NCBI GenBank assembly: GCA_045649545.1
Contig: JAZRQE010000061.1
Coordinates: 1 to 64,000 of the forward strand
DNA from: UMGS172 sp045649545
GTDB lineage: Bacteria; Bacillota; Clostridia; Oscillospirales; Acutalibacteraceae
Reading direction: 5' to 3'
Length of the DNA: 64,000 bases
This document shows, piece by piece, positions 1 to 7,648 of this stretch. Under the pieces are notes generated by a model that was not told the DNA's origin, ran no database searches, and was given only the letters and a program-made list of their open reading frames with translations. Both the position numbers and the translations under genes were made by a program. Numbering within the stretch: the first letter of the stretch is position 1; every line of letters begins with the position of its first letter.

Positions 1-207
1 CTTGAGTTTAATGTAAAACCGGACTCAAAGGTTGTAAACATTCCTTTAAAGGATTTACAGACCAAGCAAGGTATTTTGATTGCAGGTATCCTTCGCGGTC
101 AAAAAACGATTATTCCTGCCGGTAATGATACGATTTTACCGGGTGACAATGTGATTATTATCGCCGCCGAGCAGCGTTTAGAAGACCTTGACGGTATTTT
201 AAGGTGA
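1..207 (+). CDS. trkA: TrkA family potassium uptake protein, C-terminal fragment
   Basis: The reading frame is open from base 1 and stops at TGA 205-207, giving the last 68 residues of a protein that begins outside the window. The fragment looks like a TrkA-C (RCK C-terminal) ligand-binding domain: short beta strands with a motif resembling 'IPAGNDTILPGDNVIII', typical of these domains. TrkA is the cytosolic regulatory subunit that gates a TrkH/KtrB channel. Its stop codon overlaps or abuts the start of the downstream trkH gene, the usual pairing, so the two are almost certainly co-transcribed. The nucleotide-binding N-terminus cannot be seen. Confidence 0.85.
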   Translation, partial: LEFNVKPDSKVVNIPLKDLQTKQGILIAGILRGQKTIIPAGNDTILPGDNVIIIAAEQRLEDLDGILR

Positions 208-212
208 CGCCA

Positions 213-1655
213 ATGAACAAAAGAATTGTTTTTTATTCGGTCGGTCGAATATTGCAAAGCGAAGGCATTTTAATGCTTTTGCCAACGTTGGTTAGTTTAA
301 TATACCGTGAAAGCGGTTGGATTTGGCTGTTTTTAGCCGCCGCTTTTGCGTTCGGGTTGGGTACACTGGCACGTGTGTCTTTTAAAAAATGCGACCATAC
401 CGTTTTCGCAAGAGAAGGCTTTGCCATTGTCGCTCTTTCTTGGATTTTTATGTCGGCAATAGGTGCTTTACCGTTCTTTGTAAGCGGTGAAATTCCGAAT
501 TACATTTCGGCATTTTTTGAAACGGTCAGCGGTTTTACCACAACCGGAGCCTCGATTATTCCCGACGTTACCGCTTTAAGTCACGGCAACCTTTTTTGGC
601 GTAGTTTTACCCATTGGGTCGGCGGTATGGGAATACTTGTATTTATTATGGCGGTTTTCCCTTCTGAATCGGGACGCGATGTCCATATTATGAATGCCGA
701 AGTCCCCGGCCCGATTTCGGGCAAACTAATGCCGAGACTTCGAAACACTGCCAAAACTTTATATCTAATCTACCTCGGCTTAACCGTTTTAGAGGTTATA
801 ATGTTGCTTTTCGGAGGAATGAACCTTTTTGAAAGTTTAGTTCATTCGTTCGGTACAGCAGGCACCGGCGGTTTCGGTATAAAACCCGACTCGGTAGCTT
901 CCTACAGCCCTTACTGTCAATGGGTTATCACTGCATTTATGCTTGTTTTCGGCATTAATTTTAATCTCTTTTACCTGATTTTAATCGGCAGGGCAAAATC
1001 GGCATTTAAATCAACCGAACTATGGTGCTACGTATCTATCGTTGCAATTAGTGTTATTGCCATTGCGGTAAATATTTTTTCAATATACGGCAACCTTGCC
1101 GATACAGTCAGACATTCCTCGTTCCAGGTTGCGTCTATTATCTCAACCTCGGGATTCTCTACTGTTGATTTTAACCAATGGCCCGAATTTTCCAAAACAA
1201 TAATACTTGTACTGATGTTTATCGGAGGCTGTGCAGGCTCTACCGCCGGCGGATTAAAGGTTTCCCGCATTATGCTGATGTTTAAAACCGTCAAGCGTGA
1301 TTTACGCAGACTTGTGCATCCACGCTCGGTCAACACGGTAAGACTTGAAGGAAAAGCCGTCGACAACGACACTATTTCGAGCATTGGCGGATACATCATT
1401 ATATATATGATTATCTTCTTTGTGGTACTTCTGCTTTTATCCTTCAGCCAATATGACCTTTTTACCAATTTTACGGCCACCGTAACCTGCATTAACAACG
1501 TAGGTCCGGGTCTCGGTGCGGTTGGTCCGCTGTCAAGCTTTAGCGGTTATTCAACCGTCCATCAATTGATTTTATCCTTTACAATGCTTTTGGGCAGACT
1601 TGAGATTTTCCCAATTTTACTAACCTTCACACCGTCAACTTGGAGAAAAAAATAA
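213..1655 (+). CDS. trkH: TrkH/KtrB family potassium uptake membrane protein
   Basis: About 480 residues, strongly hydrophobic throughout, with the repeated membrane-pore-membrane pattern of the TrkH/Ktr superfamily. Selectivity-filter-like segments are visible: 'TTTGAS' near residue 110, 'GTAGTGGFG' near 220, 'STSGFSTVDF' near 320 and 'NNVGPGLGAVGP' near 430. The protein forms the K+ pore gated by TrkA, encoded immediately upstream. A GTG at 204 is also in frame and overlaps the trkA stop. ATG 213 is preferred because AAGG at 201-204 then sits at ribosome-binding distance. A hairpin terminator follows directly. Confidence 0.9.
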   Translation: MNKRIVFYSVGRILQSEGILMLLPTLVSLIYRESGWIWLFLAAAFAFGLGTLARVSFKKCDHTVFAREGFAIVALSWIFMSAIGALPFFVSGEIPNYISAFFETVSGFTTTGASIIPDVTALSHGNLFWRSFTHWVGGMGILVFIMAVFPSESGRDVHIMNAEVPGPISGKLMPRLRNTAKTLYLIYLGLTVLEVIMLLFGGMNLFESLVHSFGTAGTGGFGIKPDSVASYSPYCQWVITAFMLVFGINFNLFYLILIGRAKSAFKSTELWCYVSIVAISVIAIAVNIFSIYGNLADTVRHSSFQVASIISTSGFSTVDFNQWPEFSKTIILVLMFIGGCAGSTAGGLKVSRIMLMFKTVKRDLRRLVHPRSVNTVRLEGKAVDNDTISSIGGYIIIYMIIFFVVLLLLSFSQYDLFTNFTATVTCINNVGPGLGAVGPLSSFSGYSTVHQLILSFTMLLGRLEIFPILLTFTPSTWRKK

Positions 1656-1660
1656 ACAAC

Positions 1661-1694
1661 AAAAAACCGCGTAGGATTTTTCTACGCGGTTTTT
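1661..1694. terminator. Bidirectional intrinsic terminator
   Basis: Inverted repeat AAAACCGCGTAG / CTACGCGGTTTT with a short loop and T-runs on both strands. It lies between the convergent trkH and lipoprotein genes and can serve both. Confidence 0.85.
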
Positions 1695-1702
1695 GTGTTT
1701 AT

Positions 1703-2170
1703 TTAAATCAACGGATAATACGGTTTGAAACCTTGGTTACTGCTAGTGTTGGGGTCATAAACAGGACCCGAGCTTGAAGTGCTTCCGGGTTTACTGCTTG
1801 AACTTGTATTGCCCGAATTACCACCCGAACTTGTAACGGAGGAAGATGTATTAGACGATGTGCCGGATGGTGTGTTGGACGATGTACCAGATGGTGTATT
1901 AGACGATGTGCCGCCACCATCACCAGTGCCGGTTCCGAGGCTGGTATCACCCCAGGCGTTTTCAATCTCCGAAGAAGTAATTTCTTTTGAAGTTGTCCCC
2001 GTTCCGGTGCTTGAGCCACCACCGTTACCGGTGCTGTTCACCTTACTGCTCACACTGGGTAAATTAGGGAAACTGTCAGTGCCAACCATGGTTCCTTTTC
2101 TTCTGCCGCAAGCAGCGAAAACCGTAAGTATAAGCATCAAAATAACAAGAACTGCTAATATTTTTTTCAT
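1703..2170 (-). CDS. Low-complexity Ser/Thr/Gly-rich lipoprotein
   Basis: 155 residues. The N-terminus is a lipoprotein signal: a Lys pair, a hydrophobic core, and a lipobox ending 'VFAAC' around residue 20. The rest is almost entirely Ser, Thr, Gly, Asn and Pro, including three copies of an SGTSSNTP-type unit encoded by a short tandem DNA repeat near 1855-1915. It ends with a short 'KPYYPLI' tail. This looks like an extended cell-surface linker with no folded domain. A GAGAGGTAAG ribosome-binding site precedes ATG 2170, and a consensus promoter lies just upstream. No function can be assigned; repeat number may vary between strains. Confidence 0.7.
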   Translation of the reverse strand: MKKILAVLVILMLILTVFAACGRRKGTMVGTDSFPNLPSVSSKVNSTGNGGGSSTGTGTTSKEITSSEIENAWGDTSLGTGTGDGGGTSSNTPSGTSSNTPSGTSSNTSSSVTSSGGNSGNTSSSSKPGSTSSSGPVYDPNTSSNQGFKPYYPLI

Positions 2171-2203
2171 TATTCTTACCTCTCTACTTTATATACACAA
2201 TTA

Positions 2204-2232
2204 AATATATCACACTTAATTAAAAATGTCAA
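2204..2232 (-). promoter_or_regulatory. Sigma-A-type promoter for the lipoprotein gene
   Basis: Read on the minus strand: TTGACA (2232-2227), 17-base spacer, TATATT (2209-2204), about 35 bases before ATG 2170. Confidence 0.7.
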
Positions 2233-2279
2233 ACATATTTGAAATATGGTAAAATTATTATATTTAACATAAAAATGGC

Positions 2280-2308
2280 TTGAAAAACAATGTATTAAAT
2301 GATATAAG
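2280..2308 (+). promoter_or_regulatory. Putative sigma-A-type promoter for the GH2 gene
   Basis: TTGAAA (2280-2285), 17-base spacer, TATAAG (2303-2308), leaving a leader of about 75 bases before ATG 2389. Confidence 0.5.
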
Positions 2309-2388
2309 TATATTGTATAGATACATTACCTTTTTTAAAACTTTTAGGTAATAAAAACTGTAAAAAACTCTTGCAAGAGGTGTTAAAT

Positions 2389-4749
2389 ATGCGTACAAAA
2401 GATTTATTCAACAGCGGTTGGCGTTTCCACGAGGGTGAAATAAAGATTAGCGAGCCGCCGACTCCGAAAGGTCCGCAGTACCGTCGTGCCAAAGCCGAGG
2501 TTGCTCAATGGGGTCCTGCCAACAAGTATTATTATGATGTTAACACTTGGAATCCTCGAGGCACCGTTGTTTGTACCGAACAATGGAAGGATGTTGTTCT
2601 GCCGCATGATTATGTCGTAAATCAAGTACCGACTCCCGACGGTAATGAAGGTTTGGGTTATATGGTTACCAAGAATTCTTGGTATAGAAAAACCTTTAAA
2701 CTCCCTGAGGAAGATAAAGGCAAGAGAATTACCCTTTGTTTTGAGGGCGTTACCAACTGTTGTACTGTTTGGGTTAATAGTTGTCTTGTGAAACGTAATT
2801 TCTGCGGATATGTTCCGTTTGAAGTAGATATTACCGACTATGCTATTTTCGGTGACCAGGAGCCTAACGTAATTGCCATTTATATCGACGCCTCCGTACA
2901 CGAGGGTTGGTGGTATGACGGCGGCGGTATCTACCGTAACGTTTGGCTTATAAAATCCGATTTAGTATCGGTTGACACTTATGGCGTTTATGTTGCACCT
3001 CAAAAGATTTCTGATACCGAATGGGAAGTTCCCATTGAAACCACTGTCCGTAATGACGAAAATCAAAACCGCCGTGTAATTGTAAAGAACGAAATTCTTG
3101 ACGCTGACGGCAACGTGGTTGCAGAAGTTTCTTCTAATTTGAATGTTCCTTTGAAAGATAAAAAAGTACTTAACCAAAAGGTTACGGTTAACAATCCGAA
3201 ACTTTGGGATTGCGAAAACCCCAACCTTTACTATTGCAAGACCTCAATTATCCGCGGGAAGACTGTAATCGATGAGGTTACCAACCACTTCGGTTTCAGA
3301 ACTATCCGTTTTGACCCTGACCACGGCTTCTTCCTCAACGACAAGCACGTTATCATTAAAGGTCTTTGCTGTCACGAAGATTACGGCTTGCAGGGTAAGG
3401 CTGTATTCGACAGAATTAAGCGTTACCGCGTAAAAATGTTCAAAGAAATGGGTGCTAACGGCTACCGTACCTCCCATTATTCACAAAGCGACCAGACTAT
3501 GGATGAGCTTGACCGTCAAGGCTTCCTTGTAATGGATGAAACTCGTTGGTTCGGCACCTCAGACGAATATATTGACCAGCTTGTTACCTTGGTTAAAAAG
3601 GACAGAAACCGCCCGTCAGTTATTATGTGGTCACTCTTTAACGAGGAATCTCTGTCATTAACCGAAAGAGGTAAGCGTTTTGTTGAGCGTAATGCCGCAA
3701 TCGTTCGCCGACTTGACCCGACCCGTCCCGTCACCAGTGCAAGCGATGCTGACCCTGAAAAAGTAAAGTGCTTCGACGCACAGGATATTATTGGTGTTAA
3801 CTACAATCTTCAAGGCTATGATGCATTGCACGAGAAATTCCCCGATAAGATGATTTTCTCTTCTGAAAACTGCGCTACGGGAAGTACAAGAGGTTGGTAC
3901 TATGATACCAACACTAAATTACAGTACTATAAGGCGTATGACAGTGCACCCAACAATTACTTCGGCGGACGTATGAACACTTGGAAAACTTTAATGTCAC
4001 GCGAATGGATTGCAGGCGGTTATCAGTGGGCTGCTATTGAGCATCGCGGCGAGTGTGTATGGCCGAGACTTTGCTCAATTTCAGGTGCTATTGACTTATT
4101 TCTGCAGAGAAAGGATGCTTTCTACCACAACCAGTCACTTTGGAGTGACAAGCCGATGGTACACATCCTGCCGCACTGGAATTTAGCCGGTCGCGAGGGC
4201 GAGGAAATCGCCGTTTGGGCATATACAAACTGTGAACAGCTTGAGCTTTTCTACAACGGCGAAAGCCTTGGTATTAAAGATATTGAGAAGTACGGCCACG
4301 GTGAGTGGATGCTTGTTTACAATCCCGGCGAGGTTGTTGTAAAGGGTTATATCGGCGGTAAAGAGGTTGCTTCTGACCGCGTTGCCACCACAGGCGAGCC
4401 GGTAGCATTGGAACTCGAAATGCAGACCGAAGCCTTGTTTGCAAGCCAGTTTGACGCTGCAATTATCAACTGCTACTGTGTTGATGCTGACGGAAACCGC
4501 GTACCTGACGCCGCAGTCACAGTAAGCTTTAACTGTTCCGAAAACGGTGTGGTCTTGGCAACCGGTTCCGATTATTGCGACCATAACCCCATTTCGGAAA
4601 CAACACGTAAAATGCGAGCAGGCGTTGTTGCCGCATTGGTAAAATCAACCGGTCAGGAAGGTGTTTTAAAGGTTTACGCTCATGCAGACGGCTTAAAACC
4701 GGCAAGACTTGAGATTAACGTCACCCAACCTAACGATTTAATAAGATAA
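2389..4749 (+). CDS. Glycoside hydrolase family 2 protein (beta-galactosidase-like)
   Basis: 786 residues from ATG 2389, which has AAGAGGTG at 2375-2382; an in-frame TTG at 2371 is less likely. Order of parts: jelly-roll sugar-binding domain, immunoglobulin-like domain, TIM barrel, then beta-sandwich extensions. The GH2 acid/base signature 'PSVIMWSLFNEE' places the general-acid Glu at about residue 419. The nucleophile is the Glu in 'FSSEN' at about 493. There is no signal peptide, so it acts in the cytoplasm on imported oligosaccharides. The exact substrate (beta-galactoside, mannoside or glucuronide) cannot be read from sequence. It is a single-gene unit with its own promoter and terminator. 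Confidence 0.9.
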   Translation: MRTKDLFNSGWRFHEGEIKISEPPTPKGPQYRRAKAEVAQWGPANKYYYDVNTWNPRGTVVCTEQWKDVVLPHDYVVNQVPTPDGNEGLGYMVTKNSWYRKTFKLPEEDKGKRITLCFEGVTNCCTVWVNSCLVKRNFCGYVPFEVDITDYAIFGDQEPNVIAIYIDASVHEGWWYDGGGIYRNVWLIKSDLVSVDTYGVYVAPQKISDTEWEVPIETTVRNDENQNRRVIVKNEILDADGNVVAEVSSNLNVPLKDKKVLNQKVTVNNPKLWDCENPNLYYCKTSIIRGKTVIDEVTNHFGFRTIRFDPDHGFFLNDKHVIIKGLCCHEDYGLQGKAVFDRIKRYRVKMFKEMGANGYRTSHYSQSDQTMDELDRQGFLVMDETRWFGTSDEYIDQLVTLVKKDRNRPSVIMWSLFNEESLSLTERGKRFVERNAAIVRRLDPTRPVTSASDADPEKVKCFDAQDIIGVNYNLQGYDALHEKFPDKMIFSSENCATGSTRGWYYDTNTKLQYYKAYDSAPNNYFGGRMNTWKTLMSREWIAGGYQWAAIEHRGECVWPRLCSISGAIDLFLQRKDAFYHNQSLWSDKPMVHILPHWNLAGREGEEIAVWAYTNCEQLELFYNGESLGIKDIEKYGHGEWMLVYNPGEVVVKGYIGGKEVASDRVATTGEPVALELEMQTEALFASQFDAAIINCYCVDADGNRVPDAAVTVSFNCSENGVVLATGSDYCDHNPISETTRKMRAGVVAALVKSTGQEGVLKVYAHADGLKPARLEINVTQPNDLIR

Positions 4750-4758
4750 ATTTAGGCT

Positions 4759-4793
4759 AAAAAGCCGTTTCGCAAAAGCGAAACGGCTTTTTC
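4759..4793 (+). terminator. Intrinsic terminator of the GH2 gene
   Basis: Perfect hairpin AAAGCCGTTTCGC-AAAA-GCGAAACGGCTTT followed by TTTC, starting about 10 bases after the stop codon. Confidence 0.9.
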
Positions 4794-4822
4794 TTGACTA
4801 TCTGTTTTTTTAGTATTATAAT
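4794..4822 (+). promoter_or_regulatory. Promoter whose -10 box lies in the left end of a repeat element
   Basis: TTGACT (4794-4799), 17-base spacer, TATAAT (4817-4822). The -10 hexamer is part of the terminal inverted repeat of the structured repeat that starts at 4815, so any transcript would run through that element into the small gene at 5055. Confidence 0.5.
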
Positions 4823-5032
4823 GATTGTAGTTAGTCGAAACGCTTTAAAAGCGTTCCGACAAGCCGATACAATCGGCTTTTGCCAATTCAAATCGTAAAA
4901 ATTTGAATTGGCTCGATATTCATTGCAACGGTTAAAGTCAAATTTTCAAAGAAAATTTGTGACCAAATCTAAGATTTGGTGCCGAAATAGTGCTTTTAAA
5001 CACTATTTCGACTTTCTATAACCGTTATAATG
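4815..5032. repeat. Multi-hairpin dispersed repeat, copy 1
   Basis: About 218 bp. The ends form an imperfect terminal inverted repeat of about 26 bp (left ATTATAATGATTGTAG; right end reading CTATAACCGTTATAATG). Inside are at least six short hairpins in series: CGAAACGC/GCGTTCCG, AAGCCGAT/ATCGGCTT, CCAATTCAAAT/ATTTGAATTGG, CAAATTTTC/GAAAATTTG, CCAAATCT/AGATTTGG and CGAAATAGTG/CACTATTTCG. A central segment (ATTGCAACGGTTA) pairs with the right end. The same architecture recurs at 40852-41049 and 61319-61583. No reading frame is evident. It could be a non-autonomous mobile element (MITE-like) or a structured RNA. Confidence 0.8.
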
Positions 5033-5054
5033 TTTATTAAAGGATGGTGGAAAT

Positions 5055-5273
5055 ATGTCGGACAAAAAGCATTTTTCAAAATCAATAACGCCGCAATGTG
5101 CCTATTGCCTGAAAGGACATGCCATTTCAGGCGGAGAAGAGATTTTTTGTATAAAAAAAGGCATCACCGCACCATCTGGCAGTTGCAAAGGCTTTAGATA
5201 TGACCCTTTAAAGCGAGTTCCCGTCACAAAGGACATTGGCAGAGACTATAAACCGTCCGATTTTGAGCTTTAA
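5055..5273 (+). CDS. Small Cys-containing conserved-type protein
   Basis: 72 residues from ATG 5055 with a purine-rich AGGATGGTGG ribosome-binding site. Four cysteines are spaced as CxxC near residues 15-18, then single Cys near 32 and 44, which could bind a metal. The C-terminal part is hydrophilic with a 'YDPLKRVP' segment. There is no signal peptide or membrane segment. I recognise the pattern as that of short conserved hypothetical proteins in Clostridia, but no function is known to me. It is isolated between the repeat element and the tRNA pair. Confidence 0.7.
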   Translation: MSDKKHFSKSITPQCAYCLKGHAISGGEEIFCIKKGITAPSGSCKGFRYDPLKRVPVTKDIGRDYKPSDFEL

Positions 5274-5301
5274 ATTAAGTTTTTAAATTTAAAATTTTCT
5301 A

Positions 5302-5330
5302 TTGACAAAAGCTGACTCGGCGGATATAAT
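5302..5330 (+). promoter_or_regulatory. Consensus sigma-A promoter of the tRNA pair
   Basis: Perfect TTGACA (5302-5307), 17-base spacer, perfect TATAAT (5325-5330), 20 bases before tRNA-His. Confidence 0.9.
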
Positions 5331-5350
5331 AGTCGGTGTGCCAAAGATAT

Positions 5351-5428
<78 letters not shown>

Positions 5429-5437
5429 CTTAAAATA

Positions 5438-5467
5438 AACTCCAAGTCCGAAGATTTGGGGTTTTTT
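5438..5467 (+). terminator. Probable terminator after tRNA-His
   Basis: Hairpin CTCCAAGTC-CGAA-GATTTGGGG followed by TTTTTT. It may be partial, since the Gln tRNA follows without an obvious promoter of its own. Confidence 0.6.
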
Positions 5468-5494
5468 CACTCAAAAGCCACAAAAATAAAATAT

Positions 5495-5569
5495 TGGGGT
5501 GTCGTCAAGCGGTAAGACACAGCACTTTGACTGCTGCATTCGTAGGTTCGAATCCTGCCACCCCAGCCA
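5495..5569 (+). tRNA. tRNA-Gln (TTG)
   Basis: Acceptor TGGGGTG/CACCCCA, anticodon stem CAGCA/TGCTG with loop CTTTGAC (anticodon TTG), T-loop TTCGAAT, discriminator G and encoded CCA at 5567-5569. Its 3' end is duplicated further downstream (5743-5760). Confidence 0.97.
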
Positions 5570-5610
5570 ACACCCACGATGTGCCTTTTGGCGCGACGTG
5601 GGTGTTTTTT
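5569..5610 (+). terminator. Intrinsic terminator of tRNA-Gln
   Basis: ACACCCACG (5570-5578) pairs with CGTGGGTGT (5597-5605), followed by a T-run. Confidence 0.85.
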
Positions 5611-5742
5611 GTGGGTACTCGCAGGATTCAATTTTTTCGTCGAAGCAGCCGAGACGCGAAGCGGCACGGTCTGTGAAGTCTCGAGCACACGTAAAACATC
5701 GGGCACCGCCAAGGGCGGTCGAGGTTTTAGTGAGCACAGAGT

Positions 5743-5760
5743 ATCCTGCCACCCCAGCCA
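5743..5760 (+). repeat. Direct repeat of the tRNA-Gln 3' end
   Basis: ATCCTGCCACCCCAGCCA at 5743-5760 is identical to the last 18 bases of tRNA-Gln, CCA included (5552-5569). The start-to-start distance is 191 bp. The segment between has no convincing gene. It could be an attachment-site footprint or the remnant of a duplicated tRNA gene; a terminator-like hairpin follows it, as one follows the intact tRNA. Confidence 0.8.
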
Positions 5761-5762
5761 GA

Positions 5763-5797
5763 AAAAAGCCTATTGCAAAAGCAACAGGCTTTTTTTC
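5763..5797 (+). terminator. Terminator-like hairpin after the tRNA 3'-end copy
   Basis: AAAAGCCTATTGC-AAAA-GCAACAGGCTTTTTTT, one mismatch, followed by a long T-run. Confidence 0.75.
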
Positions 5798-5800
5798 AAC

Positions 5801-5978
5801 GAAATTCGTTCCTTCGGAACGAGTGAAATTGCCTTCGGCAGTGAAATATTGCTTCGCAATGTGAAATGTGCTTCGCACGTTAAGGAACGAATTTCATTTC
5901 ACTTGATGCATTAGCATCAAATTTCACAATTTACAAAGTAAATTATTTCACCGTGAGCGTAAGCGAACGATTTCACTA
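5801..5978. repeat. Array of short tetraloop hairpins separated by GTGAAAT / ATTTCAC
   Basis: Four tiny hairpins with TTCG loops (GTTCC/GGAAC, TGCC/GGCA, ATTGC/GCAAT, GTGC/GCAC) are spaced by GTGAAAT. Further hairpins (TGATGC/GCATCA, AATTTAC/GTAAATT and a weak one near 5952) are spaced by the complementary ATTTCAC. A perfect 12-bp pair, GAAATTCGTTCC (5801-5812) and GGAACGAATTTC (5884-5895), brackets the left half and competes with the first hairpin. There is no plausible gene; the open frame at 5983-6165 looks spurious. Confidence 0.75.
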
Positions 5979-6220
5979 AAAATTGTCAGAGTTCAAAGTC
6001 ATACGCAAAAGAGCAAACTCTTCTTTTTTTATTTGTGCCGTAAGGCACAAACGTAATTTGCCTGTTAGCTTTATACTCTTAAGCACCGTTGATATTGGGA
6101 TTAAAGTATGTTATAATAAATTAAAAAAAGACGGTAGCGTTGTGAAAGAAGATTTTTGCTTGTAAAATCTATTACGACAGCGAAGAACAATCTCAGTACT
6201 GCAAAGAAGGAGAGAGCTTA

Positions 6221-6832
6221 TTGAAAAAACTGATTTGTTTAATTCTAATCTGCCTACTTCCGATTTCCTTGACTTCTTGCACATCTATTAATCGTTTTAA
6301 GGGAGATATGAGTAAACTTTCCTATGATGATAACGATAATTTATTATATGGTGAAAACAGTTATTATCGTGCTGATGACCGTTTTGAAGTTCGTACAACA
6401 TCGGACGATACAGTAATTGACCTTGGCTGGTACTCTCAGTTCCCGTTCTTCCCTGATATGCATTACTACGCCTTTAATGAAAATCCATTGTTCATTTTTT
6501 GTGATAACAGCGAATCGTTTGTCTATAATAAAGGCTTGTATGTTAAATCGAACTATGACATATATAACAAATTATTTGCAATAGAGGACACAAATATTGA
6601 AATTTCTCTATCCTCCGCTATGACGATAAGCGAGGTTGAAGTTTCATCAATAAATCATGAAGCATCTATATACTTCCAGATGTATTTAAAAGATGACTCT
6701 CGCATACAAATCCATTTTTCAGGGCCTTATGAGTACAACAATAATTGGTATGTTATACGCAGCGGTGAGGTTTGGAGTTTAAGTAATAAGTTTGTTGAAG
6801 CGTTAAAAGATAACTATATAATCGTTGAATAA
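6221..6832 (+). CDS. Hypothetical lipoprotein
   Basis: 203 residues starting at TTG 6221, supported by AAGGAGAG at 6207-6214. A lipoprotein signal of about 19 residues ends in the lipobox 'SLTSC'. The mature part is acidic and rich in Tyr, Asn and Asp, predicted mainly beta, with no catalytic motif I can recognise. It is likely anchored to the outer face of the membrane. It forms a monocistronic unit between the hairpin repeat array and a shared terminator. Confidence 0.75.
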   Translation: MKKLICLILICLLPISLTSCTSINRFKGDMSKLSYDDNDNLLYGENSYYRADDRFEVRTTSDDTVIDLGWYSQFPFFPDMHYYAFNENPLFIFCDNSESFVYNKGLYVKSNYDIYNKLFAIEDTNIEISLSSAMTISEVEVSSINHEASIYFQMYLKDDSRIQIHFSGPYEYNNNWYVIRSGEVWSLSNKFVEALKDNYIIVE

Positions 6833-6961
6833 ATTACATGTATTTTATTACAAAAACGGCGTTGCACCTCCATCCTTTAGACAAACGCAACACCTATCAC
6901 CGCGAATGGTATAATGTGCCCTCTGCAAAATCATTGTGCATCTAAATCAGCATCACATTAC

Positions 6962-6996
6962 AAAAACTCCCTGAACCAAGTTCAGGGAGTTTTTTA
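6962..6996. terminator. Bidirectional intrinsic terminator
   Basis: AAAACTCCCTGAA-CCAAG-TTCAGGGAGTTTTTT, with an A-run on the left and T-run on the right. It lies between the convergent lipoprotein and ECF genes. Confidence 0.9.
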
Positions 6997-7024
6997 CCTT
7001 TTCTCTCTTCCTTAAAACCCAACG

Positions 7025-7528
7025 TCACTCCAACGTGATTTTAAATTTTTCAAAAACTTTTATCAATACAATACCAATAATTACACCTGCCACGCCCTGC
7101 ACTGAATTTGCGGGGATGTTGACAACCGACGGTGAAAACCCGTATAAAAAGCCTTCGAACAAGAAGTAACCCGAAACCATTACTATTTCGGCAATAATTC
7201 CTCCGATAATTTGAGACGAGAGCTTGCCGATATGCTTATGCATAAGCTTAAAGCAGGCAAACATGACGAGTGCCATCGCTCCCTTTATTAAAAAGGTTGC
7301 GGGAGCGTATGTAATATAGCCGGAAAATATATCAGCAAGTGCAGAACCCAGCCCTGCTGCTATGAACCCATATCCCGGTGCAAACAACCAACCGCATAAT
7401 AACACGGTACAATCTCCGAGATTTATATAGCCCTTCATAGGAGACGGAATCTTGATTATCATAGTTGCAACACATACCAACGACGCCATAAGTGCAGTCA
7501 TTACAATTCTTTTGGTTTTAGAGTGCAT
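7025..7528 (-). CDS. ECF transporter substrate-binding (S) component
   Basis: 167 residues with five or six membrane helices. The pattern 'INLGDCTVLLCGWLFAPGYG' followed by 'GSALADIFSGYITYAPATF' resembles the small vitamin-type S components of energy-coupling factor importers (riboflavin/HMP-like group, PF07155). Such proteins bind a vitamin or precursor and borrow a shared EcfAA'T module, which is not encoded in this window. The ligand cannot be named and no known riboswitch is visible upstream. The promoter is near-consensus, and a hairpin covers the ribosome-binding site (see the next feature). Confidence 0.85.
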   Translation of the reverse strand: MHSKTKRIVMTALMASLVCVATMIIKIPSPMKGYINLGDCTVLLCGWLFAPGYGFIAAGLGSALADIFSGYITYAPATFLIKGAMALVMFACFKLMHKHIGKLSSQIIGGIIAEIVMVSGYFLFEGFLYGFSPSVVNIPANSVQGVAGVIIGIVLIKVFEKFKITLE

Positions 7529-7534
7529 TTTTTA

Positions 7535-7588
7535 TACCACCTTAAAATTCAGTGGTAATAGTATACAATATTTTTTGCCGTATATCAA
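7535..7588 (-). promoter_or_regulatory. Promoter and Shine-Dalgarno-masking hairpin of the ECF gene
   Basis: On the minus strand: TTGATA (7588-7583), 17-base spacer, TATACT (7565-7560). The transcript would begin almost at TACCAC (7557-7552). That hexamer pairs with GTGGTA (7540-7535), which contains the end of the AAGGTGG ribosome-binding site at 7543-7537, just before ATG 7528. The hairpin could limit translation. Confidence 0.6.
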
Positions 7589-7648
7589 GCACCTATTAAA
7601 AGATTTTTTTCAACTGATGGAATATATTACTATCGCAACTTGTTTTGC

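Noticed and set aside
1779..2204. Plus-strand 141-codon frame rich in Pro/Val/Leu
   Set aside because: It is the shadow of the repetitive lipoprotein gene on the other strand, which has the signal peptide, promoter and ribosome-binding site.
5467..5914. Several overlapping open frames around the Gln tRNA
   Set aside because: They cross the tRNA gene, two terminators and the hairpin array and lack ribosome-binding sites.
5801..5978. CRISPR array
   Set aside because: The 7-base GTGAAAT repeats and 10-15-base intervals are far too short, the intervals are themselves palindromic, and no cas gene is present.
5983..6165. 60-codon open frame after the hairpin array
   Set aside because: No ribosome-binding site, composition unlike neighbours, and it runs through small hairpins.
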